Source of the DNA: Lophius americanus
Lineage: Eukaryota > Chordata > Actinopteri > Lophiiformes > Lophiidae
NCBI GenBank assembly: GCA_037951165.1
Contig: JBBDHG010000489.1
Span: forward strand, 1 to 64,000
DNA length: 64,000 nucleotides
Direction of reading: 5' to 3'
The position numbers were made by a program, and so were the translations under genes. Below, piece after piece: positions 11,339 to 21,973 of the stretch; position 1 is the stretch's first letter, and the number at the start of each line of letters is the position of its first letter. The notes beneath the pieces are model-generated. The model searched no databases. It saw only the letters and a list, made by a program, of their open reading frames with translations, and was not told the DNA's origin.

Positions 11339-11595
11339 TCTCCGTCACTCTGTTTTGAGTGACAGGGAAGTATGTCAGATCGGTACAGGGTATGTATGAG
11401 AGCGGTGACGACATAGTAGGAGTGACAAATGACTTCAAGGTGGAGGCGGGACTGCACCAAGGATGGGCCCTGAGCCCCTTCTTCTTTGCTATGCTGACGG
11501 ACAGACTGACAGATGAGGTCAGGCAGGAGTCTCCGTGGACCATCATGTTGGTGGAGGACATTATGACAGGTAGTGACAACAGGGAGCACTTCATC
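11339..11595 (+). pseudogene. RTE-clade reverse-transcriptase fragment, unit 1 copy
   Basis: Encodes LHQGWALSPFFFAMLTDRLT and DEVRQESPWTIMLVEDI. The active-site aspartate pair is replaced by VED, and the fragment stops soon after. It is identical in unit 2 and a diverged relative of 6,455-6,870. In this copy no L2 tail interrupts the upstream junction. Confidence 0.75.
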
Positions 11596-11604
11596 AACAA
11601 TTTA

Positions 11605-11868
11605 TCTCATATTATCATCAAGTTATATAATCAATTAATCTTTATTTACATTCCGCCAATTCACAACAACAATTGTCTCAAGGTGCTTTCCAGAAAGAGC
11701 AGGTCTAGACCAAACTCTTTATATAATTATCTACAGGACCCAACAAATTCCTCCTTGAGCAGCACTTGGTGACAATGGTGAGAAAAAACTGTCCTTTAAC
11801 GGCCAGAAACCTCGCGCAGAACCAAGACTCAGGGTGGACGGCCTACTGCCTTGACCTGATCGGGTTTG

Positions 11869-11911
<43 letters not shown>

Positions 11912-12025
11912 GGGTGAGGAGAGATACAGATGGGGGAAAAGCAGCAAAGATATCAGCTATAATCACTTTGTTCAACCTCTCCGTGGTCGGGCCGCGGCGG
12001 GAACAGAGATCCCAGGTTGATAATA
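11605..12025 (+). repeat. Interspersed repeat fragment with (GA)n tract
   Basis: The segment around 11,640-11,870 (CCGCCAATTCACAACAAC, then CTCAAGGTGCTTTCCAGAAA and a GGTGAGAAAAAACTG block) resembles a dispersed fish repeat known to me by sequence but not by name. It is followed by (GA)n at 11,872-11,909. No coding role. Confidence 0.45.
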
Positions 12026-12076
12026 ACATTAATATTAATGTAACATTTAGCGATAGCTTATGGGGAAATACTATAC

Positions 12077-12143
12077 AATAATAATAATAATAATAATAGT
12101 AATAATAACAATAATAATAATAATAATAATAATAGTAATAGTA
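12077..12143. repeat. (AAT)n microsatellite
   Basis: Imperfect AAT/AGT/AAC triplets. The same tract occurs at 17,236-17,302. Confidence 0.9.
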
Positions 12144-12249
12144 ATCATCATCGTGAGCAGCTTGAACTCAGTGAACATCGAACAGGTCCACAGCAGCGGA
12201 TGCAATCACCAACCATGTGACCTTACAGGGCGAGGAGCACAAAGGAAAA

Positions 12250-13651
12250 TTAGTAACATGCATTAATCCAGAAACATTCATTAATCCAGTAACGTGCATT
12301 AATCCAGAAACATGCATTAATCCAGAAACATGCATTAATCCAGTAACGTGCATTAATCCACTAACATGCATTAATCCACTAACATGCATTAATCCACTAA
12401 CATGCATTAATCCACAAACATGCATTAATCCAGCAACATGCATTAATCCACTAACATGCATTAATCCACTAACATGCATTAATCCACTAACATGCATTAA
12501 TCCACCAACATTCATTAATCCAGAAACATGCATTAATCCACTAACATGCATTAAACCAGTAACGATCATTAATCCACTAACATGCATTAATCCACTAACA
12601 TGCATTAATCCAGAAACATGGATTAATCCACTAACATGCATTAATCCAGAAACATGCATTAATCCACTAACATGCATTAATCCACTAACATGCATTAATC
12701 CACAAACATGCATTAATCCACTAACATGCATTAATCCACTAACATGCATTAATCCAGAAACATGCATTAATCCACTAACATGCATTAATCCACTAACATG
12801 CATTAATCCACTAACATGCATTAATCCACCAACATTCATTAATCCAGAAACATGCATTAATCCACTAACATGCATTAAACCAGTAACGTGCATTAATCCA
12901 CTAACATGCATTAATCCACTAAAATGCATTAATCCAGAAACATGGATTAATCCACTAACATGCATTAATCCAGAAACATGCATTAATCCACTAACATGCA
13001 TTAATCCACTAACATGCATTAATCCACTAACATGCATTAATCCACCAACATTCATTAATCCAGAAACATGCATTAATCCAGAAACATGCATTAATCCAGA
13101 AACATGCTTTAATACAGAAACATTCATTAATCCACTAACATGCATTAATCCAGTAACGTGCATTAATCCACTAACATGCATTAATCCACTAACATGCATT
13201 AATCCAGAAACATGGATTAATCCACTAACAAGCATTAATCCACTAACGTGCATTAATCCAGTAACGTGCATTAATCCAGTTACATGCATTAATCCACTAA
13301 CGTGCATTAATCCAGTTACATGCATTAATCCACTAACGTGCATTAATCCAGTTACATGCATTAATCCACTAACATGCATTAATCCACTAACATGCATTAA
13401 TCCAGTAACGTGCATTAATCCAGTAACGTGCATTAATCCAGTAACGTGCATTAATCCAGTTACATGCATTAATCCACTAACGTGCATTAATCCAGAAACA
13501 TGCTTTAATACAGAAACATTCATTAATCCACTAACATGCATTAATCCAGTAACGTGCATTAATCCACTAACATGCATTAATCCACTAACATGCATTAATC
13601 CAGAAACATGGATTAATCCACTAACAAGCATTAATCCAGTTACATGCATTA
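12250..13651. repeat. 18-bp minisatellite array, copy 1 (about 78 units)
   Basis: The unit is TGCATTAATCCACTAACA with variants at the CACTA/CAGAA/CAGTA position. Because the period is a multiple of three and stop-free in at least one frame per strand, both strands show long open frames (Cys-Ile-Asn-Pro-Leu-Thr and His-Val-Ser-Gly-Leu-Met repeats). The array is flanked by AT-rich non-coding DNA with no promoter or splice context, so no gene is called. The copy at 17,409-18,810 has the same length and variant order. Confidence 0.95.
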
Positions 13652-13739
13652 CAGTGAAAGGGATGTATGAAGAGGGACAGTGAAAGAGGAAGATGGTTCC
13701 ACAGGGGCCCTGTCCAATATGACAAATAAGAATGGCGGT

Positions 13740-14055
13740 TGAAATCTTCAATTTCTCTTTAATTTTATCTTGTTTTATTTTTATTTCATCTCATGATGTC
13801 TTCAATGTTTATCATTTGACCTTCAATTTGTCTGAATTTATCTTCAATTTTCCTCACTTCATTTTCCGTTTATGTCATTTTATCTTCAATTTATCTCATT
13901 TTATCTCCAAATAATATAATTTTATCTTTAATTTATCTCACCTCATCTTCATTTTATATCATTTCATCTTTATTTTACCTCACTTCATCTTCATTATGTC
14001 ATTTTATCTTTAATTCATCTCATTTTATCTCCCATTTATCCCATTTATCTTATCT
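13740..14055. repeat. Degenerate T-rich tandem repeat (TTTATCTCATTTTATCTTCA type)
   Basis: Irregular repeats of about 14-30 bp built from ATCTCATTTTATCTTCAATT. Duplicated at 18,900-19,215. Confidence 0.75.
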
Positions 14056-14381
14056 AACGTGAGCTTTACTTTGCTGCCCCTCGATCAGCTGTGTTTAGTG
14101 ATGCTATCATCATTTCCGAGCTTGTTTTACTATTTAGATACTTCGGCTCCATTTTTAGTGTGAAGTAATCACTGCTGGCGATTTTATTGCTAATTCCCCG
14201 TTGTTGTTTTTTAATTGTTTTTGTAGCATGACTATTGTTTTGTTGTTGTTTGTTTGCCATTATGATGTCATCTTTACTTGTGTGGACCCCCTGGAGGAGG
14301 AGTTTCCACATCCGTAGTGACTAATGAGGATCCAGATACATAAAAATAATCCTTTGCTGTGATGCTGACTGATGCATGTTA

Positions 14382-14752
14382 ATAATAATAATAATAATAA
14401 TAATACGTTTACTTTATAATGCACTTTACATTTGGATCAAATCTCAAAGTGCTACAAAGTAAAAGCAGATAAATGCATCAATAAAAAAATAAAATAATAA
14501 CTATATAAAAACATGACCAAAAAGCAGCAAAGTTAATTAAAGTTATAGGTTCTACTAAAAAGGAAAGTTTTAAATCCTTTTTTAAATGTGTCAGTCGTCT
14601 GTGGAGCCCTCAGATGGTCAGGGAGGGCATTCCACGGACGAGGGGCAGCAGAACAGAAGGCCCGATGGGCCCGTGGTGCTGAGCTTAGTCCGGGGAAGGA
14701 GGAGGCGGTATGAGTGGGTAGAGCGGAGGGATCGTGTTGAGGTCAGTGGGGT
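14382..14752 (-). mobile_element. L2-clade LINE 3' end, unit 1 copy
   Basis: AAT repeats followed by the reverse complement of the L2 RT C-terminus. A relative of 59,451-59,797. Truncated near 14,752. Confidence 0.7.
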
Positions 14753-15251
14753 GTTTGTTCAAATGACCACACCCAGAACATCGTCAAGCTGGCATGAACA
14801 GGGGGAATTGGCACAGACCCCCTCCTATGTTGCAGCGTGTGTGTGTGTTCGTGTGTGTGTGTGTTCACGTTCGTGTGTGTGTGTGTGTCGTGTGTGTGTT
14901 TGTGTGTCAGGTCTCGCCAGTGGTGGTCTGGAGTCAGAGTGCAGCCCTTCCTGATGCTTCTAACCCCTATTATTTTGTATTCATCCTGATGAGTCGTTTA
15001 CCCATCATGCATCTGACAACCAAACCACAGTGGAGTTCTGGTGGACGATGTGGAAACCAGGGTGATGAGATGCAGGTGCTGTGTCGTTTGTTCAATCTGG
15101 CAGATTGCTCTTGGACTTGATCTAATACACATTTATTATCGGGGTTACAGTCAGGCTAAACAAATCATCAGAAATAAAAAATATTTTCCTTTTTTTTTTG
15201 CATAAAAGCAGTTTAAATGTAAATTTAAAACCAGTGTGTTTACCAAGAACT
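14753..15251. other. Upstream region of lectin 2, GT-rich
   Basis: A GT/CGTGT-rich stretch at 14,836-14,910, then unique-looking sequence up to the lectin promoter. Short open frames across the GT stretch have no supporting features. Confidence 0.4.
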
Positions 15252-15298
15252 TCTGACCAATGAGTTCCACCAACTGTGTCGACGCCTTCTCTGAAGCA

Positions 15299-15306
15299 TA
15301 TAAAAG
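15299..15306 (+). promoter_or_regulatory. TATA box of lectin gene 2
   Basis: TATAAAAG in the same context as in gene 1. A G-to-T change just downstream (CCTTTTTTGTGG against CCTTTGTTGTGG in genes 1 and 3) is private to this copy. Confidence 0.75.
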
Positions 15307-15358
15307 GGGGGCGACCTTTTTTGTGGAGCACTAAAGAATCCAAGACTCCAACTTGAAC

Positions 15359-15856
15359 ATGTTTCCGTTCTTCTTCTTGTTTGCTCTGGCTCTGGGTGAC
15401 AGTTCTCCTTCAGAGGACCCCCAGGGATTTCTACAGCGTGGCAACTGTCCCGTGTTCTGGTTCGACTTCAACGGCCGCTGCTACAAGTACGTGGCCTCAC
15501 GCCTGAGCTGGGCTGATGCAGAGCTTCACTGTGTGAAAGAAGGAGCCAACCTGGTGTCCATCCACAGTCTGGGGGAACAGAAGTTTGTGGACAGCCTGGT
15601 CAAGAACTTTGATCCCTCTGAAGGACCCACCTGGATCGGATTAAGCGACATCCACAAAGAAGGCTCGTGGATGTGGTCCGACGGTAGCGCCCCAGACTTT
15701 TTGTACTGGAGCAACAATGAGCCAAATAACTTGGGAGTTGAACACTGCGTTCACGACAACCATGGCGCAGAATTGCGATGGAACGATAAAGGGTGTGATC
15801 CACAGTTTCCCTCAGTTTGTGTGTCTCGTGTAAACTGCTCTCAGCTGCAGAAATAG
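15359..15856 (+). CDS. Secreted C-type lectin, copy 2: 5'/3' hybrid of copies 3 and 1
   Basis: A 165-aa intronless gene. The ATG used by the other copies is TTG here (15,353-15,355), so translation most likely starts at the next codon but one, ATG 15,359, giving MFPFFFLFALALG; the signal peptide is only two residues shorter. Domain features match copy 1: three disulphides, EPN and WND, and the N-C-S sequon. In copy 1 numbering, residues 27, 29 and 34 (L, R, V) are those of copy 3, while everything from residue 62 on is that of copy 1. The protein keeps the C-terminal extra cysteine (162) but lacks its possible partner at 29, leaving an unpaired cysteine. AATAAA is at 15,968-15,973. Expression is not shown by sequence alone. 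Confidence 0.88.
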   Translation: MFPFFFLFALALGDSSPSEDPQGFLQRGNCPVFWFDFNGRCYKYVASRLSWADAELHCVKEGANLVSIHSLGEQKFVDSLVKNFDPSEGPTWIGLSDIHKEGSWMWSDGSAPDFLYWSNNEPNNLGVEHCVHDNHGAELRWNDKGCDPQFPSVCVSRVNCSQLQK

Positions 15857-15930
15857 TTCCGTATCCATTCATTTCACCGCCGAGCTGCTGCTTCGATGAC
15901 ACGCCACAGGACTCTACCATCAAGATTGTA

Positions 15931-15966
<36 letters not shown>

Positions 15967-16075
15967 GAATAAAGGAGTATTTCACTCTACTTCATCTTCA
16001 TCAGTGTTTGATTTCCACACATGTAAATGAGTGCGACATGAAAACAGTATTAAAACTACTTGTTCTAAATTCCAT

Positions 16076-16496
16076 GATATGGACATTATCTACAAACTAT
16101 CATAAAGTTTAAAGACTAAATATTAGACATTAAATGGTTTTGGAAACTCGTTTTTTTAGACACTCTCACCGAAAATATCAATATTGACACTGGTCCAGTA
16201 AGTATGGAGCAACAGGCTGACAGATGAGGCAAGGCAGAAGTTTCTGTGGACTATGATGTTTTCTTTGGAGGCTCACAAATATACACAGGGGTCAAAGGTC
16301 AGTCAGTGTTGTCCAGCCACACAGAGGACCTACATTTGCAGATTGATCCACCAAGTTGACACATGATCTGATATAAAAGGATCAGCCCACACATTGCATT
16401 ACACAGCTGTTTATGGGAACAGAGGAGGACCTGCACAACAGCAGGCAGGTGGTCTTAATATTATGGCCGATCAGTGTTAACCTACAGCCTTATGTA
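16076..16496. mobile_element. Mariner/Tc1-like non-autonomous element, unit 2 copy
   Basis: Same as 10,915-11,335, shifted by 5,161 bp. Confidence 0.45.
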
Positions 16497-16499
16497 GCT

Positions 16500-16756
16500 T
16501 CTCCGTCACTCTGTTTTGAGTGACAGGGAAGTATGTCAGATCGGTACAGGGTATGTATGAGAGCGGTGACGACATAGTAGGAGTGACAAATGACTTCAAG
16601 GTGGAGGCGGGACTGCACCAAGGATGGGCCCTGAGCCCCTTCTTCTTTGCTATGCTGACGGACAGACTGACAGATGAGGTCAGGCAGGAGTCTCCGTGGA
16701 CCATCATGTTGGTGGAGGACATTATGACAGGTAGTGACAACAGGGAGCACTTCATC
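16500..16756 (+). pseudogene. RTE-clade reverse-transcriptase fragment, unit 2 copy
   Basis: Identical reading to 11,339-11,595, with the same dead VED active site. Confidence 0.75.
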
Positions 16757-16765
16757 AACAATTTA

Positions 16766-17029
16766 TCTCATATTATCATCAAGTTATATAATCAATTAAT
16801 CTTTATTTACATTCCGCCAATTCACAACAACAATTGTCTCAAGGTGCTTTCCAGAAAGAGCAGGTCTAGACCAAACTCTTTATATAATTATCTACAGGAC
16901 CCAACAAATTCCTCCTTGAGCAGCACTTGGTGACAATGGTGAGAAAAAACTGTCCTTTAACGGCCAGAAACCTCGCGCAGAACCAAGACTCAGGGTGGAC
17001 GGCCTACTGCCTTGACCTGATCGGGTTTG

Positions 17030-17070
<41 letters not shown>

Positions 17071-17184
17071 GGGTGAGGAGAGATACAGATGGGGGAAAAG
17101 CAGCAAAGATATCAGCTATAATCACTTTGTTCAACCTCTCCGTGGTCGGGCCGCGGCGGGAACAGAGATCCCAGGTTGATAATA
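16766..17184 (+). repeat. Interspersed repeat fragment with (GA)n, unit 2 copy
   Basis: Copy of 11,605-12,025. The GA tract (17,033-17,069) is 2 bp shorter, one of the few differences between the units. Confidence 0.45.
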
Positions 17185-17235
17185 ACATTAATATTAATGT
17201 AACATTTAGCGATAGCTTATGGGGAAATACTATAC

Positions 17236-17302
17236 AATAATAATAATAATAATAATAGTAATAATAACAATAATAATAATAATAATAATAATAGTAATAG
17301 TA
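17236..17302. repeat. (AAT)n microsatellite, unit 2
   Basis: Copy of 12,077-12,143. Confidence 0.9.
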
Positions 17303-17408
17303 ATCATCATCGTGAGCAGCTTGAACTCAGTGAACATCGAACAGGTCCACAGCAGCGGATGCAATCACCAACCATGTGACCTTACAGGGCGAGGAGCACA
17401 AAGGAAAA

Positions 17409-18810
17409 TTAGTAACATGCATTAATCCAGAAACATTCATTAATCCAGTAACGTGCATTAATCCAGAAACATGCATTAATCCAGAAACATGCATTAATCC
17501 AGTAACGTGCATTAATCCACTAACATGCATTAATCCACTAACATGCATTAATCCACTAACATGCATTAATCCACAAACATGCATTAATCCAGCAACATGC
17601 ATTAATCCACTAACATGCATTAATCCACTAACATGCATTAATCCACTAACATGCATTAATCCACCAACATTCATTAATCCAGAAACATGCATTAATCCAC
17701 TAACATGCATTAAACCAGTAACGATCATTAATCCACTAACATGCATTAATCCACTAACATGCATTAATCCAGAAACATGGATTAATCCACTAACATGCAT
17801 TAATCCAGAAACATGCATTAATCCACTAACATGCATTAATCCACTAACATGCATTAATCCACAAACATGCATTAATCCACTAACATGCATTAATCCACTA
17901 ACATGCATTAATCCAGAAACATGCATTAATCCACTAACATGCATTAATCCACTAACATGCATTAATCCACTAACATGCATTAATCCACCAACATTCATTA
18001 ATCCAGAAACATGCATTAATCCACTAACATGCATTAAACCAGTAACGTGCATTAATCCACTAACATGCATTAATCCACTAAAATGCATTAATCCAGAAAC
18101 ATGGATTAATCCACTAACATGCATTAATCCAGAAACATGCATTAATCCACTAACATGCATTAATCCACTAACATGCATTAATCCACTAACATGCATTAAT
18201 CCACCAACATTCATTAATCCAGAAACATGCATTAATCCAGAAACATGCATTAATCCAGAAACATGCTTTAATACAGAAACATTCATTAATCCACTAACAT
18301 GCATTAATCCAGTAACGTGCATTAATCCACTAACATGCATTAATCCACTAACATGCATTAATCCAGAAACATGGATTAATCCACTAACAAGCATTAATCC
18401 ACTAACGTGCATTAATCCAGTAACGTGCATTAATCCAGTTACATGCATTAATCCACTAACGTGCATTAATCCAGTTACATGCATTAATCCACTAACGTGC
18501 ATTAATCCAGTTACATGCATTAATCCACTAACATGCATTAATCCACTAACATGCATTAATCCAGTAACGTGCATTAATCCAGTAACGTGCATTAATCCAG
18601 TAACGTGCATTAATCCAGTTACATGCATTAATCCACTAACGTGCATTAATCCAGAAACATGCTTTAATACAGAAACATTCATTAATCCACTAACATGCAT
18701 TAATCCAGTAACGTGCATTAATCCACTAACATGCATTAATCCACTAACATGCATTAATCCAGAAACATGGATTAATCCACTAACAAGCATTAATCCAGTT
18801 ACATGCATTA
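17409..18810. repeat. 18-bp minisatellite array, copy 2
   Basis: Same unit, length and order of unit variants as 12,250-13,651. Not a gene, for the same reasons. Confidence 0.95.
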
Positions 18811-18899
18811 CAGTGAAAGGGATGTATGAAGAGGGACAGTGAAAGAGGAAGATGGTTCCACAGGGGCCCTGTCCAATATGACAAATAAGAATGGCGGTT

Positions 18900-19215
18900 G
18901 AAATCTTCAATTTCTCTTTAATTTTATCTTGTTTTATTTTTATTTCATCTCATGATGTCTTCAATGTTTATCATTTGACCTTCAATTTGTCTGAATTTAT
19001 CTTCAATTTTCCTCACTTCATTTTCCGTTTATGTCATTTTATCTTCAATTTATCTCATTTTATCTCCAAATAATATAATTTTATCTTTAATTTATCTCAC
19101 CTCATCTTCATTTTATATCATTTCATCTTTATTTTACCTCACTTCATCTTCATTATGTCATTTTATCTTTAATTCATCTCATTTTATCTCCCATTTATCC
19201 CATTTATCTTATCTA
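18900..19215. repeat. Degenerate T-rich tandem repeat, unit 2
   Basis: Copy of 13,740-14,055. Confidence 0.75.
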
Positions 19216-19536
19216 ACGTGAGCTTTACTTTGCTGCCCCTCGATCAGCTGTGTTTAGTGATGCTATCATCATTTCCGAGCTTGTTTTACTATTTAGATAC
19301 TTCGGCTCCATTTTTAGCGTGAAGTAATCACTGCTGGCGATTTTATTGCTAATTCCCCGTTGTTGTTTTTTAATTGTTTTTGTAGCATGACTATTGTTTT
19401 GTTGTTGTTTGTTTGCCATTATGATGTCATCTTTACTTGTGTGGACCCCCTGGAGGAGGAGTTTCCACATCCGTAGTGACTAATGAGGATCCAGATACAT
19501 AAAAATAATCCTTTGCTGTGATGCTGACTGATGCAT

Positions 19537-19539
<3 letters not shown>

Positions 19540-19567
<28 letters not shown>

Positions 19568-19913
19568 CGTTTACTTTATAATGCACTTTACATTTGGATC
19601 AAATCTCAAAGTGCTACAAAGTAAAAGCAGATAAATGCATCAATAAAAAAATAAAATAATAACTATATAAAAACATGACCAAAAAGCAGCAAAGTTAATT
19701 AAAGTTATAGGTTCTACTAAAAAGGAAAGTTTTAAATCCTTTTTTAAATGTGTCAGTCGTCTGTGGAGCCCTCAGATGGTCAGGGAGGGCATTCCACGGA
19801 CGAGGGGCAGCAGAACAGAAGGCCCGATGGGCCCATGGTGCTGAGCTTAGTCCGGGGAAGGAGGAGGCGGTATGAGTGGGTAGAGCGGAGGGATCGTGTT
19901 GAGGTCAGTGGGG
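19540..19913 (-). mobile_element. L2-clade LINE 3' end, unit 2 copy
   Basis: Copy of 14,382-14,752 with one more AAT triplet. Confidence 0.7.
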
Positions 19914-20460
19914 TGTTTGTTCAAATGACCACACCCAGAACATCGTCAAGCTGGCATGAACAGGGGGAATTGGCACAGACCCCCTCCTATGTTGCAGCGT
20001 GTGTGTGTGCTCGTGTGTGTGTGTGTTCACGTTCGTGTGTGTGTGTGTGTCGTGTGTGTGTTTGTGTGTCAGGTCTCGCCAGTGGTGGTCTGGAGTCAGA
20101 GTGCAGCCCTTCCTGATGCTTCTAACCCCTATTATTTTGTATTCATCCTGATGAGTCGTTTACCCATCATGCATCTGACAACCAAACCACAGTGGAGTTC
20201 TGGTGGACGATGTGGAAACCAGGGTGATGAGATGCAGGTGCTGTGTCGTTTGTTCAATCTGGCAGATTGCTCTTGGACTTGATCTAATACACATTTATTA
20301 TCGGGGTTACAGTCAGGCTAAACAAATCATCAGAAATAAAAAATATTTTCCTTTTTTTTTTGCATAAAAGCAGTTTAAATGTAAATTTAAAACCAGTGTG
20401 TTTACCAAGAACTTCTGACCAATGAGTTCCACCAACTGTGTCGACGCCTTCTCTGAAGCA

Positions 20461-20468
20461 TATAAAAG
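20461..20468 (+). promoter_or_regulatory. TATA box of lectin gene 3
   Basis: TATAAAAG, 54 bp before the ATG, with CCAAT upstream near 20,420. Confidence 0.75.
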
Positions 20469-20514
20469 GGGGGCGACCTTTGTTGTGGAGCACTAAAGAA
20501 TCCAAGACTCCAAC

Positions 20515-21018
20515 ATGAACATGTTTCCGTTCTTCTTCTTGTTTGCTCTGGCTCTGGGTGACAGTTCTCCTTCAGAGGACCCCCAGGGATTTCTACAGCG
20601 TGGCAACTGTCCCGTGTTCTGGTTCGACTTCAACGGCCGCTGCTACAAGTACGTGGCCTCACGCCTGAGCTGGGCTGATGCAGAGCTTCACTGTGTGGAA
20701 GAAGGAGCCAACCTGGTGTCCATCCACAGTCTGGGGGAACAGAAGTTTGTGGACAGCCTGGTCAAGAACTTTGATCCCTCTGAAGGACCCACCTGGATCG
20801 GATTAAGCGACATCCACAAAGAAGACTCGTGGATGTGGTCCGACGGTAGCGCCCCAGACTTTTTGTACTGGAGCAACAATGAGCCAAATAACGGTGGAGG
20901 TGAACACTGTGTTCACGACAACTATGGCGCAGAATTGCGATGGAACGATAAAGGGTGTGATCCACAGTTTCCCTCAGTTTGTGTGTCTCGTGTAAACTGG
21001 CCTCAGCTGCAGAAATAG
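20515..21018 (+). CDS. Secreted C-type lectin, copy 3
   Basis: A 167-aa intronless gene with the same signal peptide and single C-type lectin domain as copies 1 and 2; the EPN and WND ligands and three core disulphides are kept. Differences from copy 1: Leu27, Arg29, Val34, Glu62, Asp104, Gly127 and Gly129 in the loop after EPN (NGGGEHC for NLGVEHC), Tyr137, Trp162 and Pro163. It therefore lacks both extra cysteines and the C-terminal glycosylation sequon. The loop change lies next to the sugar-binding EPN motif and may alter ligand choice (inference). AATAAA is at 21,126-21,131, with a second near 21,142. Homology with the other lectin flanks ends near 21,246, so this is the last member of the array. 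Confidence 0.9.
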   Translation: MNMFPFFFLFALALGDSSPSEDPQGFLQRGNCPVFWFDFNGRCYKYVASRLSWADAELHCVEEGANLVSIHSLGEQKFVDSLVKNFDPSEGPTWIGLSDIHKEDSWMWSDGSAPDFLYWSNNEPNNGGGEHCVHDNYGAELRWNDKGCDPQFPSVCVSRVNWPQLQK

Positions 21019-21269
21019 TTCCGTATCCCTTCATTTCACCGCTGAGCTGCTGCTCCGATGACACGCCACAGGACTCTACCATCAAGATTGTATCTGTGTG
21101 TGTGTGTGTGTGTGTGTGTGTGAAGAATAAAGGAATATTTCAATAAACTTCATCTTCATCAGTGTTTGATTTCCACACATGTGAATGAGTGCGACATAAA
21201 AAACAATAAGATCACTGATGCTCTACAGTATCAGCACTACTTGTTATAATCAAAATAATCTCGTTGTGC

Positions 21270-21515
21270 GTTCGAGGAGAACAGTTCGAGAGAGGTGAGG
21301 TGTGCAGTAGGAGTGACGAAGGTGTTCAAGGTGGAGCATCGGCTCTGAGGCCCTTGTGATCTTTAGTGAGAGCAGGGAGCAGGTGGAGCAGAACCTGGAG
21401 AGGTGGAGGTATGCGCTGGAGAGAAGGGGAATGAAGACCGACCAAATGTGTGTGAGTGAAAGGGAGGGACGGAGGAAGGGTGAAGATGAAGGAGCTTCAA
21501 TTCAACCTAACTCTG
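21270..21515 (+). pseudogene. RTE-clade LINE fragment (post-active-site region)
   Basis: Encodes IFSESREQVEQNLERWRYAL and ERRGMKTDQMCVSEREG, the segment that follows the FADD motif in RTE-type elements. The preceding part is scrambled. Truncated on both sides. Confidence 0.75.
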
Positions 21516-21960
21516 TTTTGTCTTTTGGGTTTTTACATTAAATGATATTTTTTTTGAATTAATCATAACACAACTTGGTTTAATGAAATCAACGTATTGC
21601 AGGTAACAGTTTTGTCACGCAATAGTAGTGTAAATATTACAGTTTGATTAACCCCTTGGTAAGGTCATTTAATTTATGTCAAGGTGTTTATTATTTTAGT
21701 AATAAAATATTATTACAAGTATTTTTTGTTGCTTCATTGTTATTGCTGCATAAAATTAGTGTATAATTATAGGTATGTTATGCCTTTTTGTTGTTGAAAA
21801 TGTTGAATAAAGTTTGGAAAAAAAGGGGTAAAATGTAAATAAGTAAGGTTTTGGGATTACATAATTGTATTTGGTAATAAAACATCATTATCTGTATCTA
21901 TAATCCAGTTCCAGACGTTGTGGGTGGGAGGGTGAGCTTGAAAAAAAAAAAAAAGTCAGT
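21516..21960. other. Intergenic DNA between lectin array and cdca7l
   Basis: AT-rich, with one short poly-A tract at 21,940-21,954. Nothing else recognised. Confidence 0.4.
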
Positions 21961-21973
21961 TCAGAGGATCTGG

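Larger units (their letters stand above)
10091..15251. repeat. Tandem segmental duplication, unit 1 (about 5.16 kb)
   Basis: Homology to unit 2 starts at TCTGACCAATGAG, about 100 bp before the lectin start, and runs without a break to the same point in the next unit (offset 5,159-5,162). It holds lectin gene 1, a mariner-like piece, an RTE fragment, (GA)n, (AAT)n, an 18-bp minisatellite and an L2 3' end. Outside the lectin 5' half I saw only a few base differences between units 1 and 2 (for example near 14,158, 14,670 and 14,848), plus length changes in (GA)n and (AAT)n. Confidence 0.95.
15252..20413. repeat. Tandem segmental duplication, unit 2 (about 5.16 kb)
   Basis: Almost base-for-base repeat of unit 1, including the 18-bp array. 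The exception is the 5' half of its lectin, which carries the lectin 3 variants. Confidence 0.95.

Noticed and set aside
12250..13651. CRISPR-like direct repeats
   Set aside because: Vertebrate DNA; units are contiguous with no unique spacers, so it is a minisatellite.
12168..13751. Long open frames on both strands (527 and 488 codons), repeated at 17,327-18,910
   Set aside because: They follow wholly from the 18-bp minisatellite; no promoter, splice site or non-repeat domain.
14066..14311. 81-codon minus-strand frame, repeated at 19,225-19,470
   Set aside because: Duplicated only because the unit is; no domain, start context or conservation evidence. Could be an old element piece, but unsupported.
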